Positions 7,079 through 15,655 of a stretch of 17,628 nt of DNA are shown in pieces. Source of the DNA: Bacillota bacterium (GTDB lineage: Bacteria; Bacillota; Clostridia; Tissierellales; Peptoniphilaceae); contig JAEXBN010000009.1 of assembly GCA_023394045.1 (NCBI GenBank), positions 1 to 17,628 on the forward strand, written 5' to 3'. The notes beneath the pieces were generated by a model. The model saw nothing but the letters and a program-made list of their open reading frames with translations, had not been told where the DNA came from and ran no database searches. Within the stretch, counting starts at the first letter, position 1. The number at the start of each line of letters is the position of its first letter. The translations under genes and the position numbers were made by a program.

Positions 7079-8055
7079 GGGTGGCGTTTTTTGGAACGCC
7101 GGACTTTGCTCTTCCCTCCTTGGAGACCTTAGTTTCCGCAGAGGATGTGGATGTTGTACTCGTGGTTTCACAGCCGGATCGGGCGCGCTCCAGAGGAAAG
7201 GTGACACCGACGCCCGTGAAAGCGAGAGCATTAGAGCTGAACCTTCCCGTGGCGACTCCGGAGAGCGTCAATGATGAAGAGACGATGGATCTTTTAGAAA
7301 AAGTTCATCCGGATCTCTTGATCGTCATCGCTTACGGGCAGAAACTGGGACATGCGATTTTGGATCGGTTTCCGGATCGGATTCTCAATATCCATGGAAG
7401 CCGGCTTCCCCGCTACCGTGGCGCCGCGCCCATTCAGCGCGCGCTTTTGGATGGATGCAAGATGACCGGAAACACGATCATGCTGATTGGGGAGGGAATG
7501 GATACCGGGGATATTTTGCAGCAGAGCCAGGTGGAGATTTTTGAGGATGATGATACGGCCTCGCTGACGGAGCGGATGAGTCGGGATGGGGCCGATCTGC
7601 TTCTGGATGTGCTTCGCCACTATCCGGAACGGCTGCAGCACCGCATATCCCAGCGTTCAGAAGAAGCGACGATTGCGGCAAAGATCACGAAGGAAGATGG
7701 ATGGCTGCGCTTTACGGATCCGCTCTTTCACTTGATGCGCCGCTTTCATACCGTGCATCAAGCGCCGGGCGCCAGGGTACAATTCGGAAACGATATTTAT
7801 AAAGTGCATGGGGCGCATGGGGAGACAAGCGCTGGCGCAGCTTCCCGCCAAATGGGCGAAATCATTCGAGCCGACGGCGGGGGGATTGCGATTCAGGCAT
7901 CCGATGGTCTGTTTGTGATTGACCGGATTCAGGCTCCAAATCGCAAGCAGATGCCCGTAGAGGCGTTTTTGAATGGCAATCCGGATGCGCTAAAACCGGG
8001 GATGGTCGCCGTCGATCATTCGCCCATGAGTGTGGAGAACCATCATGCGATTTGA
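7075..8055 (+). CDS. fmt: Methionyl-tRNA formyltransferase
   Basis: Transfers a formyl group from 10-formyl-tetrahydrofolate to Met-tRNAfMet for translation initiation. A protein of 326 residues, slightly longer than the usual ~315. The N-terminal Rossmann domain opens 'MRVAFFGTPDFALPSLE'. The catalytic residues appear as N105 and H107 in 'NIHGSRLPRYRGAAPIQ' and D143 in 'GEGMDTGDIL', one off from E. coli N106/H108/D144. The family loop usually reads SLLP; here it is SRLP. The C-terminal OB domain (about 205-310) binds the acceptor stem. AGGAG at 7062-7066 is the ribosome site. It overlaps def by 4 nt and rsmB by 11 nt. Confidence 0.95.
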   Translation: MRVAFFGTPDFALPSLETLVSAEDVDVVLVVSQPDRARSRGKVTPTPVKARALELNLPVATPESVNDEETMDLLEKVHPDLLIVIAYGQKLGHAILDRFPDRILNIHGSRLPRYRGAAPIQRALLDGCKMTGNTIMLIGEGMDTGDILQQSQVEIFEDDDTASLTERMSRDGADLLLDVLRHYPERLQHRISQRSEEATIAAKITKEDGWLRFTDPLFHLMRRFHTVHQAPGARVQFGNDIYKVHGAHGETSAGAASRQMGEIIRADGGGIAIQASDGLFVIDRIQAPNRKQMPVEAFLNGNPDALKPGMVAVDHSPMSVENHHAI

Positions 8056-9352
8056 TTTTGTGCGCCGGCAGGCAGTGATCTTGTTGCGGGATCTGGAGAG
8101 CCGCCATGAAGCGGCGGAAAGAGCCTTGCGCCGTCGCGCGGATCCGTTTCTGGATCGAGCACGTGATCGAGCCTTTCTTCGCCAGCTGGTTTATGGAGTT
8201 CTCGAAAATCAACGCTATCTGGATTGGGCAATGGATCGGCAGATGAGCCGGCCGATGGAGAAGCAGAAGCCTCTGATTCGACAGATTCTTCGTCTGGCGG
8301 AATACGAGACCTTATTTCTTCATACCCCCGCGCATGCTGTGGTCAATGAGTATGTGACGCTGGCTCGAATATTGGTTCCGGGGGCGCATGGTTTCGTGAA
8401 TGCGATTCTCCGGAAATGTGAAGAACATCCTTTAGAGCAGACACCGGATACGGGCAATGCCCTCAGGGATTTGGCCATCCGCTATTCGGTTCCGGACTGG
8501 ATCGCGCAAGAGCTCGCTCAGACTTTTTCGCCGGATGAGCTGATTCGGATTTTGCAAGCGGGCAACCAGCCCTCTCCGCTATCGCTTTTCGTCGTGCCTG
8601 GCCGCATTTCCCGCGAAGAGGCGATGGAAAGGCTGAAGGGGCTGGCGACAAATCTCCGGGTGAGCACCATTTCCCCCCATTTGTTGCTTTGCGACGGCGG
8701 GGCGGTAACGGAGAGCGATTTATTTCGGAACGGATGGATCACGATTCAGTCTCAGCCCAGTCTTCGAGTGGCGGAAATCGCAACGGAAGGGATTACCGAA
8801 GGGCGGATTCTGGATTTGTGTGCGGCTCCCGGCTCGAAGACGATGGCGATGAAGCTGCTTTCTCCTCGCTGTCAGGTTGTCGCCAATGATTTGGTTCCGG
8901 AGAAATTGAGGTATATGCGGGAAAACTCAGAGCGCCTGCATGCTGAGGTGGAGATGGTGCAGGGGGATGCGCGCGATTTTCGCCCGGAATGGGAAGAGGC
9001 CTTTGATGTTGTGCTGGCGGATGTTCCGTGCTCCGGCTTAGGCCTGATGGGGCGTAAGCCGGATATCCGCTGGAGGCGCCGTCCGGAAGATCTTGAACAT
9101 CTGGCTGAGCTTCAAAAAGAAATCCTCAGCCAAGCCGCACGCTATGTGAAGCCGGGTGGGCGCCTAGTCTATAGTACCTGTACATATGGGCATCAGGAGA
9201 ACGAGGATGTGGTGGCGACGCTGAATCCGGAACAGTGGACGGAAGAAGCGATCGAGGGTCGTCCGTTTCTTCGGTTCACGCCTGAAAACGAGGGATCTGA
9301 TGGCTTTTTTATGGCTCGTTTCCGACGATTTTCAGGGAATTTCTGCGCTTGA
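8045..9352 (+). CDS. rsmB: 16S rRNA (cytosine-967-C5)-methyltransferase
   Basis: A SAM-dependent methyltransferase that makes m5C967 (E. coli numbering) in 16S rRNA. The start is placed at ATG 8045, inside the end of fmt, because GGAGA at 8034-8038 is well spaced for it; a GTG at 8030 would add five residues but has no ribosome site. That gives 435 residues. The N-terminal ~140 residues are the NusB-like RNA-binding domain ('RAFLRQLVYGVLENQRYLDW'). The catalytic domain contains SAM motif I 'LDLCAAPGSKT' (about 256-266), 'DVPCSGLG' with one conserved Cys and 'YSTCTYGHQEN' with the other. It is the last gene of the first transcription unit; a promoter for rlmN follows at once. Confidence 0.95.
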   Translation: MRFDFVRRQAVILLRDLESRHEAAERALRRRADPFLDRARDRAFLRQLVYGVLENQRYLDWAMDRQMSRPMEKQKPLIRQILRLAEYETLFLHTPAHAVVNEYVTLARILVPGAHGFVNAILRKCEEHPLEQTPDTGNALRDLAIRYSVPDWIAQELAQTFSPDELIRILQAGNQPSPLSLFVVPGRISREEAMERLKGLATNLRVSTISPHLLLCDGGAVTESDLFRNGWITIQSQPSLRVAEIATEGITEGRILDLCAAPGSKTMAMKLLSPRCQVVANDLVPEKLRYMRENSERLHAEVEMVQGDARDFRPEWEEAFDVVLADVPCSGLGLMGRKPDIRWRRRPEDLEHLAELQKEILSQAARYVKPGGRLVYSTCTYGHQENEDVVATLNPEQWTEEAIEGRPFLRFTPENEGSDGFFMARFRRFSGNFCA

Positions 9353-9363
9353 AAACGGTCACA

Positions 9364-9372
9364 TGCTATAAT
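9364..9372 (+). promoter_or_regulatory. Extended -10 promoter for rlmN-stp-prkC
   Basis: TGCTATAAT is a perfect TATAAT (9367-9372) with the extended TGn motif. The -35 position at 17-nt spacing (9344-9349) reads TGCGCT, which is poor; TTGAAA at 9349-9354 is better but only 12 nt away. Transcription would start about 9379, giving a leader of only ~15 nt that still holds AGGAG (9384-9388). The surrounding 13-mer CACATGCTATAAT is identical to the one at the rqcH promoter. Confidence 0.65.
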
Positions 9373-9393
9373 CAGAAATAGTCAGGAGAATGC

Positions 9394-10431
9394 ATGGAAC
9401 GCGCTTTGAACGGAATGTACGAAGAGGAGCTGCGCCGTTGGGCGGAATCGCTTGGGATGTCGGCTTTTCGCGGAAGCCAGCTTTTTCATTTTTTTCATGT
9501 GGAACGTGGTCATGATTTGCATCAGGCCACATCCCTTCCGCGATCTTTGCGTGAGCGGAGCGGGGCGCTGCCGATTCGCACAGCGGAGGTGGCGATGCGC
9601 TATCAGTCCCGGGATGGCAGCGCCAAATATTTGCTGCGCCTGCAGGATGGAGCGCATATTGAGACGGTCTTCATGCCCTATGATGACCGGACGACGCTCT
9701 GTGTGTCTTCTCAGGTTGGATGCAAGATGGGGTGTACATTTTGCGCCTCAACAAAAGCGCCTTTTGTACGGAATCTGCAGGCAGAAGAGATTCTGGAGCA
9801 GGTGTATGCGGTGGAGCGCGAAGAAGGCGTTCCGGTCGACCGGATTGTGCTGATGGGGATCGGAGAACCCATGGACAACTATGATGAGGTGCTGCGGTTC
9901 ATCCATCTTGTGACGGATCCGGAAGGAAAAAATCTCGGGCAGCGTCATATTACCTTATCAACATCCGGCATCGTCCCGGGCATTGAGCGCCTGAGCCGCG
10001 AAGGTCTGCAGATCAATCTGGCGATTTCCCTGCACGCGACATCGGATGAGAGGCGCGTGCGCACGATGCCGGTGGCGCGGCGATATCGGATTGAAGAGAT
10101 TTTAAGGGCAGTGGATCATTTTTTTGAGCAGACCGGCCGCCGGGTCAGTTTTGAATATGCCTTAATTCGGGGAGAAAATGATCGGCCGGAGGATGCCGCT
10201 TGGATCTCGTCTCATTTGCGGGGCGCAGGCTATCATGTCAATCTGATTCCGCTGAATGAGATTCGGGAGTATGACGGAGAGGCAGCAGACGCGCGAGCGA
10301 TGAAGGCTTTTTCTTCGCTGTTGGAAGCAAACGGTGTACACGTCAGTGTGCGGCAGAGGCGCGGGGATGATATTTCCGCGGCCTGCGGGCAGCTGCGTGT
10401 GCTGTATGAGGAGGTTGGGAGAGACGCATGA
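9394..10431 (+). CDS. rlmN: 23S rRNA (adenine-2503-C2)-methyltransferase, radical SAM
   Basis: A protein of 345 residues, normal for RlmN. It methylates C2 of A2503 in 23S rRNA (and A37 of some tRNAs in E. coli) at the peptidyl transferase centre. The [4Fe-4S] cluster motif CxxxCxxC is 'CKMGCTFC' (C110, C114, C117). The second catalytic Cys, which forms the protein-RNA crosslink, is C331 in 'GDDISAACGQL'. Also seen are 'MGIGEPMDNYD' and 'LSTSGIVPGI'. The motif set fits RlmN; Cfr, the resistance paralogue, is less likely given the synteny. The start ATG follows AGGAG at 9384-9388. The stop overlaps the stp start by 4 nt (ATGA). Confidence 0.95.
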   Translation: MERALNGMYEEELRRWAESLGMSAFRGSQLFHFFHVERGHDLHQATSLPRSLRERSGALPIRTAEVAMRYQSRDGSAKYLLRLQDGAHIETVFMPYDDRTTLCVSSQVGCKMGCTFCASTKAPFVRNLQAEEILEQVYAVEREEGVPVDRIVLMGIGEPMDNYDEVLRFIHLVTDPEGKNLGQRHITLSTSGIVPGIERLSREGLQINLAISLHATSDERRVRTMPVARRYRIEEILRAVDHFFEQTGRRVSFEYALIRGENDRPEDAAWISSHLRGAGYHVNLIPLNEIREYDGEAADARAMKAFSSLLEANGVHVSVRQRRGDDISAACGQLRVLYEEVGRDA

Positions 10432-11174
10432 ACACGTATTCGATGACGGATACCGGACGAGAACGCAAAGTGAATCAGGATCGGTTTTCGAACTATTTCC
10501 ATCCCCGCTTTTCGCTGTTGATTCTTGCAGACGGAATGGGCGGACATAATGCGGGGGAAGTCGCGGCAGCGCTGGCAACGGATTCGGTTCGTGATTACAT
10601 CATGCAGCACAAGGATGCGGAGGACTATCCGAGGCTGCTGAGGGATGCGGTGGATGATGCGAACACCAAGGTCTTTGCGAAAGGGCAGTCCGATCCGGAA
10701 TATTGCCGCATGGGGACGACCATTTGCGTCGTGCTGCTCAGCGATGGCACCGTTTATATTGCGCACGTTGGCGACAGCCGGGTGTATCTGTTTCATGATC
10801 AGATGCTGAAGCAGATGACACGGGATCACTCTCTGGTGGCTGATTTGGAACGCGAAGGGCTCTTGAGTGAAGAAGCGGCGAAGACGCATCCGGATCGAAA
10901 CACGATCACGCGCGCGGTGGGAACGGAGCCTGAGGTGGAAACGGAGATCGATTTGCTGTCCGCTGTGGAAGGGGACAGGCTGATGCTTTGCAGCGACGGT
11001 TTAACCAAAATGGTGGAAGATGAACGGATCGCGCAGATTTTGCGGGAAGAATCCTCTGCACGCAGAGCTTGTGAGCGCCTGGTGGAAGAGGCGAATCTCG
11101 CTGGAGGAAAAGACAACATCACCGTGACCATATACGACATAGGAGAAAATGATGAATCCGATCGTACTGAATAA
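10428..11174 (+). CDS. stp: PP2C-family serine/threonine phosphatase
   Basis: A protein of 248 residues, the length of bacterial PrpC/Stp. This Mn/Mg-dependent phosphatase opposes the PrkC kinase encoded directly downstream and dephosphorylates cell-envelope, translation and cell-division targets. PP2C motifs occur in order: 'DTGRERKVNQDRF' (about 6-18), 'LADGMGGHNAGEVA' with the metal-binding DG (about 35), 'AHVGDSRVYL', 'CSDGLTKMV' (about 189-197) and 'GGKDNITV' near the C-terminus with the final metal-binding Asp. A GGGAGA ribosome site precedes ATG 10428. It overlaps prkC by more than 20 nt, the usual coupled phosphatase-kinase pair. It is named prpC in Bacillus. Confidence 0.95.
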   Translation: MNTYSMTDTGRERKVNQDRFSNYFHPRFSLLILADGMGGHNAGEVAAALATDSVRDYIMQHKDAEDYPRLLRDAVDDANTKVFAKGQSDPEYCRMGTTICVVLLSDGTVYIAHVGDSRVYLFHDQMLKQMTRDHSLVADLEREGLLSEEAAKTHPDRNTITRAVGTEPEVETEIDLLSAVEGDRLMLCSDGLTKMVEDERIAQILREESSARRACERLVEEANLAGGKDNITVTIYDIGENDESDRTE

Positions 11175-13092
11175 GCGTTATCAACTCGGGCAGCGGATTG
11201 GCGTCGGGGGAATGGCCTATGTTTATGAGGCGGAGGATCTTCTTCTGAAGCGTAAAGTGGCTGTGAAAGTTCTGAAGGATCAGTTTATTGAAGACGAAGA
11301 GTTTGTCGCGAAATTTGAGAAAGAAGCGCAGGCTGCCGCATCGCTGATGCATCCCAACATCGTGAATGTGTATGATGTTGGACGCGAAGTGATTGACGAT
11401 CGGGTGCTGCATTATATCGTCATGGAGCTGATTGAAGGAACGACGCTGAAGGAAGCCATCAGCGCGCATGGGAAGATGACTTCGGCAGCGATTGCGCGCA
11501 CGGGAAGACAGATCGCGCGCGCCTTGCAGCGCGCACATGAGCGGGATTTGGTGCACCGCGATATCAAGCCCGCCAATATTTTGATTACGCGCAATGGCGA
11601 TATCAAAGTGACGGACTTTGGGATTGCGCGCATCACCTCTTCCTCCACAGTGACTTTTACGAATAATATCCTAGGGACGGTACACTATATCTCGCCGGAG
11701 CAGGCGAAAGGTCAGCCGGTGGATGCCAAATCGGATCTCTATTCTTTGGGCGTGGTGATGTATGAAATGGCCACAGGACAGGTTCCGTTTGATGCGGATT
11801 CTTCGGTGGCGATTGCGATGAAGCATATTCAGGAGGTTCCGGTTCCTCCGATTGAACGGAATCCGTCCCTGCATCCGGGGTTGAATCAGATCATCCTGAA
11901 ATGCATGGCGAAGGATCCGATAGATCGCTTTGAATCCGCCACGGAGCTGGCGGAGGCGCTGGATAATTATCATGATCTGGATGATACGGTTTTTCTGCCC
12001 ACGGTGAACCGAACGGCTCGAATCAGCGGATATGATGGAGAGTCGCGCGAGGCGGTTTATGTCAGCGGAGGCAGGCGGGAGGAACAAAAAACATCCAGCG
12101 CGAAGTTTTCCATGCGGAGTGTCGTGATGCTGGCAGCGCTGGGCTTAGCGGTGTTTTTTCTCGTTGCGTTTTTTCTGTTGCGCCAGAATGATCGAAGCCT
12201 AGGGGATGGAATTTCTGTTCCGGCGGTCATCAATTTGCCGGAGCAGGAAGCCCTTCAGATGCTTTCGCAGAGCGGATTGGTCGGCCAGGTAACGGAGCGG
12301 CGGAAGGATGATCGGCTGGAGCGCGGCGTGGTGATTGATCAGAGCATTGTCAGCGGGACGAAGGTGCCCAAAGGGACGGTGGTCAATCTCAGCGTGAGCG
12401 AAGGAAAAGGGGAAGTGGAAATACCGGATGTACGGGGCGTCAGCGCGGAAGAAGCAACGCAGACGCTTCAGAATGCAGGCTTCAGGATTGGACAGACACA
12501 GTTTGTGTTCGATGCAACGGTGCCGAAGGGACAGGTGATTCGGACGGATCCGGCGGTAGGGGAATCGGCAGCGCTGGATGCGCGTATTGATCTCTATGTG
12601 AGCCGGGGGAAAGAAGCGGAGCAGTCGGTGGTTCCCGTTCTGCTCAATCAGGGTCAGAATCAGGCGATTGCGCAGCTGAAAGAGGCGGGACTACGTTTGG
12701 GGAACATGACCTCCGAGTTCAGCACGTATCCCTCCGGAACGGTGATTGCCCAGTCGATTGAAGCGGGAACGGAAGTTCCAGCCAATACGGCGGTGGATAT
12801 TACGGTTTCCTCGGGGCAGAAGCCTTCTTCGAATAGCAAGCCGTCGGATCTGACACGCTACAATACGCACATCTATCCGCCGGAAGGAAAGGACACCTTC
12901 GAGGTGGTCATCTATGATCGCAACCAGTCGATGGAACAGCCGATTTTCAAAAAGACCATGCAGGCATCAGAAGCGGGCGAGGAAGGATATATCACGGCAC
13001 AGGTGGAAGCTTCCAGCCAGGCGGATCTGGTCATCTATATCGATGGCGTTCCGGCGGATACCAGCGCGCCCGTCGATTCCAATGCGCACTGA
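11152..13092 (+). CDS. prkC: PASTA-domain eukaryote-like Ser/Thr kinase, membrane-bound
   Basis: A protein of about 646 residues of the PrkC/Stk1/StkP type. The cytoplasmic kinase domain has a Gly-rich loop 'IGVGGMAYVY' (about 16-25), catalytic Lys in 'VAVKVLK' (about 39), 'HRDIKPANI' (catalytic Asp about 137) and DFG. One membrane helix follows about 322-346. Three extracellular PASTA repeats (about 355-425, 425-490, 495-560), which in this family bind muropeptides or lipid II, are followed by a ~75-residue extracellular tail with beta-like sequence. ATG codons lie at 11149 and 11152; AGGAG at 11141-11145 is 6 nt from the second, which is used here. The juxtamembrane segment (about 285-320) is polar and Thr/Ser-bearing, as expected for autophosphorylation sites. 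Confidence 0.95.
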   Translation: MNPIVLNKRYQLGQRIGVGGMAYVYEAEDLLLKRKVAVKVLKDQFIEDEEFVAKFEKEAQAAASLMHPNIVNVYDVGREVIDDRVLHYIVMELIEGTTLKEAISAHGKMTSAAIARTGRQIARALQRAHERDLVHRDIKPANILITRNGDIKVTDFGIARITSSSTVTFTNNILGTVHYISPEQAKGQPVDAKSDLYSLGVVMYEMATGQVPFDADSSVAIAMKHIQEVPVPPIERNPSLHPGLNQIILKCMAKDPIDRFESATELAEALDNYHDLDDTVFLPTVNRTARISGYDGESREAVYVSGGRREEQKTSSAKFSMRSVVMLAALGLAVFFLVAFFLLRQNDRSLGDGISVPAVINLPEQEALQMLSQSGLVGQVTERRKDDRLERGVVIDQSIVSGTKVPKGTVVNLSVSEGKGEVEIPDVRGVSAEEATQTLQNAGFRIGQTQFVFDATVPKGQVIRTDPAVGESAALDARIDLYVSRGKEAEQSVVPVLLNQGQNQAIAQLKEAGLRLGNMTSEFSTYPSGTVIAQSIEAGTEVPANTAVDITVSSGQKPSSNSKPSDLTRYNTHIYPPEGKDTFEVVIYDRNQSMEQPIFKKTMQASEAGEEGYITAQVEASSQADLVIYIDGVPADTSAPVDSNAH

Positions 13093-13136
13093 GAACGATG
13101 GTGTGCAGGCAGAGCTTGGATCATAAGGAGGAAGGA

Positions 13137-14027
13137 GTGCCAAAAGGCCACATTATTTCAGCAGAAAAGGATCGTTATGAATTGGCTCTCGACGGCGAAG
13201 AAGAGGGGGAGACACTTTTTGCTAAAGCGAGGGGCGTTTTCCGGGAGAAAGCGCTTCGTCCCATGATTGGGGATTATGTGGAATGGGAACGCGGCGAGCA
13301 GGATCCGGAGGCCACGATCGTACGGATCTTTCCCCGGCGAAATCAGCTCCTGCGTCCGCCGGTCTCCAATGTGGATCAAGTGCTGGTGGTGCAGACGCTC
13401 GTGGAACCGGAAATGAATGCTGTGGCGTTGGATCGGCTCCTTGTGGTGCTGGAGAAGCGAGGGCTTCCGGTCGTGCTCTGCCTGAATAAGATTGATCTTC
13501 CAGAAGTTGAACGTCTGGAGGAGGTGGAGCATCGCTATCAATTGGCCGGGTATTCGGTGCTGAAGGTCAATGCGCTGACCGGGGAGGGGATGAGCATCTT
13601 GCAAGAGGCTCTTTCCGGAAAACTGACGGCGGTGGCGGGGCCATCCGGAGCGGGGAAATCCACATTGATTCGCCGGCTCAGCGGAGCCACTCATATTGTG
13701 GTTGGAGAATTGAGCGGAAAAACGTCTCGCGGCCGCCAGACGACGCGCACCAGCCGGCTGTTTCAGATTGCGCCCGGATCCTATATTTTTGATACTCCGG
13801 GGTTTTCCTCGCTGGATCTCAGGGATATTGACGATGTGTTTGATTTGGCACAGAAATTTCCGGAAATTGCACGCGTTAGTGGGCAGTGCCGCTTTCGAAA
13901 TTGCACACATCGGAAAGAGCCGGGTTGTGCCGTTAAGGCATCCCTTGATTCCGGAGCGATGGATCCGTTGAGATATTCCTCCTATCTCACTCTGCTGGAT
14001 CAAATCGAAGCGCGAAAGGGATATTAA
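13137..14027 (+). CDS. rsgA: Ribosome small subunit GTPase RsgA
   Basis: A circularly permuted GTPase that acts late in 30S maturation and releases assembly factors. The start is set at GTG 13137 because AAGGAGG (13125-13131) lies 5 nt before it; an upstream in-frame ATG at 13098 lacks such a site. That gives 296 residues, the usual size. The N-terminal OB-fold ends near residue 70. The permuted order is visible: the G4 motif 'NKIDL' (about 117-121) comes before the P-loop 'GPSGAGKST' (168-176), and 'DTPGFSSLDL' (G3) follows. The C-terminal zinc site is C251, C256, H258 and C264. prkC ends 44 nt upstream. Confidence 0.95.
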   Translation: MPKGHIISAEKDRYELALDGEEEGETLFAKARGVFREKALRPMIGDYVEWERGEQDPEATIVRIFPRRNQLLRPPVSNVDQVLVVQTLVEPEMNAVALDRLLVVLEKRGLPVVLCLNKIDLPEVERLEEVEHRYQLAGYSVLKVNALTGEGMSILQEALSGKLTAVAGPSGAGKSTLIRRLSGATHIVVGELSGKTSRGRQTTRTSRLFQIAPGSYIFDTPGFSSLDLRDIDDVFDLAQKFPEIARVSGQCRFRNCTHRKEPGCAVKASLDSGAMDPLRYSSYLTLLDQIEARKGY

Positions 14028-14147
14028 AAATAGAAAAATATCCTGAAGCGGGATGAACGGCGCGAGGATTCCATCGACGATGTTCCGTGTGATCTTCGGA
14101 GCATGCATGGCGATCTTCGGATTACGCATTTCTCGAATGAAAGGAAA
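14028..14147. other. rsgA-rpe gap with a short direct repeat
   Basis: About 120 nt without a gene. GATCTTCGGA occurs at 14091-14100 and again at 14112-14121, a 21-nt period, and the similarity extends so that 15 of 18 positions match. No clear terminator or sigma-70 promoter is visible, so rpe is probably read through from rsgA. An upstream in-frame ATG at 14103 would cover the second copy but has no ribosome site. Confidence 0.35.
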
Positions 14148-14150
14148 ATG

Positions 14151-14819
14151 ATGAAACGTGTTCTTTTACCCTCCCTTCTTTCGGCGGACTTTTATCATCT
14201 GGATCAGTCGCTTGAGGCGGTGGAGCGTGCAGGGGTGCAGCATTTGCATTTGGATGTGATGGATGGACAATTTGTGCCCAATATTTCGTTCGGACCGGGT
14301 TTAATTCAGCGCCTGCGCCCTCACACTGAGCTGTTTTTTGATACGCACCTGATGGTGAATGAGCCGGATTTTATGCTAGAGTCGTTCCAAAAAGCGGGAT
14401 CGGATCTCATTACGGTTCATTGGGAGGCCGTCAAACATCTGGATCGCACCATACAGCATATTCATGATCTGGGCATGCTGGCCGGCGTTTCGCTGAATCC
14501 GGCGACGCCGGTGAACGTATTGGATGCGATTCTCCCGGAACTCGATCTTGTCCTGATCATGAGCGTGAATCCCGGATTTGGCGGGCAGTCTTACCGTCCG
14601 ATGGCGACGGAAAAAATTGGCCGTCTCAGGAGAATGATTGACCAGACGGGGAAAGAGATTCGCCTCGAGGTGGATGGAGGGATCAACCCAAAGACCCTCA
14701 ATACGGTGCTCGGCGCGGGAGCCGATTGGATCGTCGCTGGCTCGGCCGTTTTTGGCGCCGCGGACATCACCCAAACCGCACGCGATTTCCGTGAACGCAT
14801 TGAAAGTTTTCAATTGTGA
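14151..14819 (+). CDS. rpe: Ribulose-phosphate 3-epimerase
   Basis: Interconverts ribulose-5-phosphate and xylulose-5-phosphate in the pentose phosphate pathway; a (beta/alpha)8 metalloenzyme. From ATG 14151 it has 222 residues, the family norm. AAAGGA at 14140-14145 is 5 nt from this ATG and only 2 nt from the adjacent ATG at 14148. Family motifs are 'LLPSLLSADF', 'HLDVMDGQFVPNISFGP' (metal His and catalytic Asp), 'DTHLMV', 'MSVNPGFGGQSY' and 'VDGGIN' with the second catalytic Asp. The stop TGA overlaps the thiN start by one base (TGATG). Its position after rsgA matches the conserved Bacillota order. Confidence 0.96.
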   Translation: MKRVLLPSLLSADFYHLDQSLEAVERAGVQHLHLDVMDGQFVPNISFGPGLIQRLRPHTELFFDTHLMVNEPDFMLESFQKAGSDLITVHWEAVKHLDRTIQHIHDLGMLAGVSLNPATPVNVLDAILPELDLVLIMSVNPGFGGQSYRPMATEKIGRLRRMIDQTGKEIRLEVDGGINPKTLNTVLGAGADWIVAGSAVFGAADITQTARDFRERIESFQL

Positions 14820-15493
14820 TGCGGGCGCTGATTGTGGCTGCCGGCGAAGATCATCCGGAGCCCGCCCTGCTGCGCGATCTGGTGCAGAAAAGTGATCTTT
14901 TGATCGCGGCGGATGGAGGCATGAATGTTCTCCGTCCTCTCGGCATTCTTCCGGATTTTCTTGTGGGGGATTTCGATTCTTCCCGCCTTTCGGCATCGGA
15001 TCCGATGATTCAAGCATTGGATCAGGAGGGGAAAGTGATCCGCTTTCCGGTGAAAAAAGATGAGACGGATCTGGAGCTGGCTCTTCTTTTGCTGAAAGAG
15101 CGTTCAGTGAGCCGCGTGGATTTGGTTGGAGCGTCCGGATCCCGTTTGGATCATACGCTCTGCAACCTTCTTCTTCTAGCCGATTTTACAAAGCGGGGAA
15201 TGGATGTGCGTTTGATGGGAAAGACCAATCGGGTGCGCTTTCTCGTTCCAGGAAACTACACGCTGCCGATGCCACCCCGCGGCTGGTATACCTCGTTTTT
15301 GACCATGGATGGCTCCTGTCAACTCACGCTGAGAGGGTTTGAATATCCGCTGGAGCATCATGTCTTAGTTCCGGGAAATTCCCTTGGGGTTTCCAACCAT
15401 GTGGTCACAGAAGAGAACCGGGTCATCGTCGAGTCCGGAGGATGCTTTTGCTTTCAATCCCGCGACGGGTTGAGGCAGAGGTGTTCATGTTGA
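14819..15493 (+). CDS. thiN: Thiamine pyrophosphokinase
   Basis: Transfers pyrophosphate from ATP to thiamine, giving thiamine diphosphate directly; it serves salvage of imported thiamine. A protein of 224 residues. The catalytic domain has 'AADGGMN' (about 32-38), 'LVGDFDS' (about 49-55), 'PVKKDETDLELAL' and 'GASGSRLDHTLCNL'. The small C-terminal beta domain, which binds thiamine, follows from about residue 135. The start ATG at 14819 shares a base with the rpe stop and lacks a strong ribosome site, so it relies on coupling; a GTG at 14816 is in frame just before. It is the last gene of the housekeeping cluster. In Bacillus spoVM and rpmB come next; neither is recognisable here. Confidence 0.94.
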   Translation: MRALIVAAGEDHPEPALLRDLVQKSDLLIAADGGMNVLRPLGILPDFLVGDFDSSRLSASDPMIQALDQEGKVIRFPVKKDETDLELALLLLKERSVSRVDLVGASGSRLDHTLCNLLLLADFTKRGMDVRLMGKTNRVRFLVPGNYTLPMPPRGWYTSFLTMDGSCQLTLRGFEYPLEHHVLVPGNSLGVSNHVVTEENRVIVESGGCFCFQSRDGLRQRCSC

Positions 15494-15612
15494 ATCTTGA
15501 ATCTTACTTATTATTCCTTGGCGGTGAACATGGTGGTTAAAGCGATGGTTAAGCGCTTTACGGGGCACCCTTTCCGAAGTGAGCAATAAAGCAATCAATA
15601 AAGAAACGATGG

Positions 15613-15655
15613 GCTGCGGCAGAACGAGAAACGTGTTCACCCGCAGCTTTTTTTT
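15613..15655 (+). terminator. Rho-independent terminator after thiN
   Basis: GCTGCGG (15613-15619) pairs with CCGCAGC (15641-15647), and inside the 21-nt loop GAAC (15622-15625) can pair with GTTC (15635-15638). T8 follows directly (15648-15655). It lies 120 nt after the thiN stop and should separate the housekeeping unit from the surface-protein gene. Confidence 0.8.

Noticed and set aside
13158..14129. Long antisense open frame (323 codons, - strand) over rsgA
   Set aside because: It lies entirely opposite rsgA and the rsgA-rpe gap; rsgA has complete GTPase and zinc motifs, and the antisense product shows no domain. Long antisense frames are common at this base composition.
15487..15540. 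17-codon frame starting at ATG 15487, overlapping the thiN stop
   Set aside because: Weak ribosome site only 3 nt away, no recognisable sequence, and too short to support without conservation.
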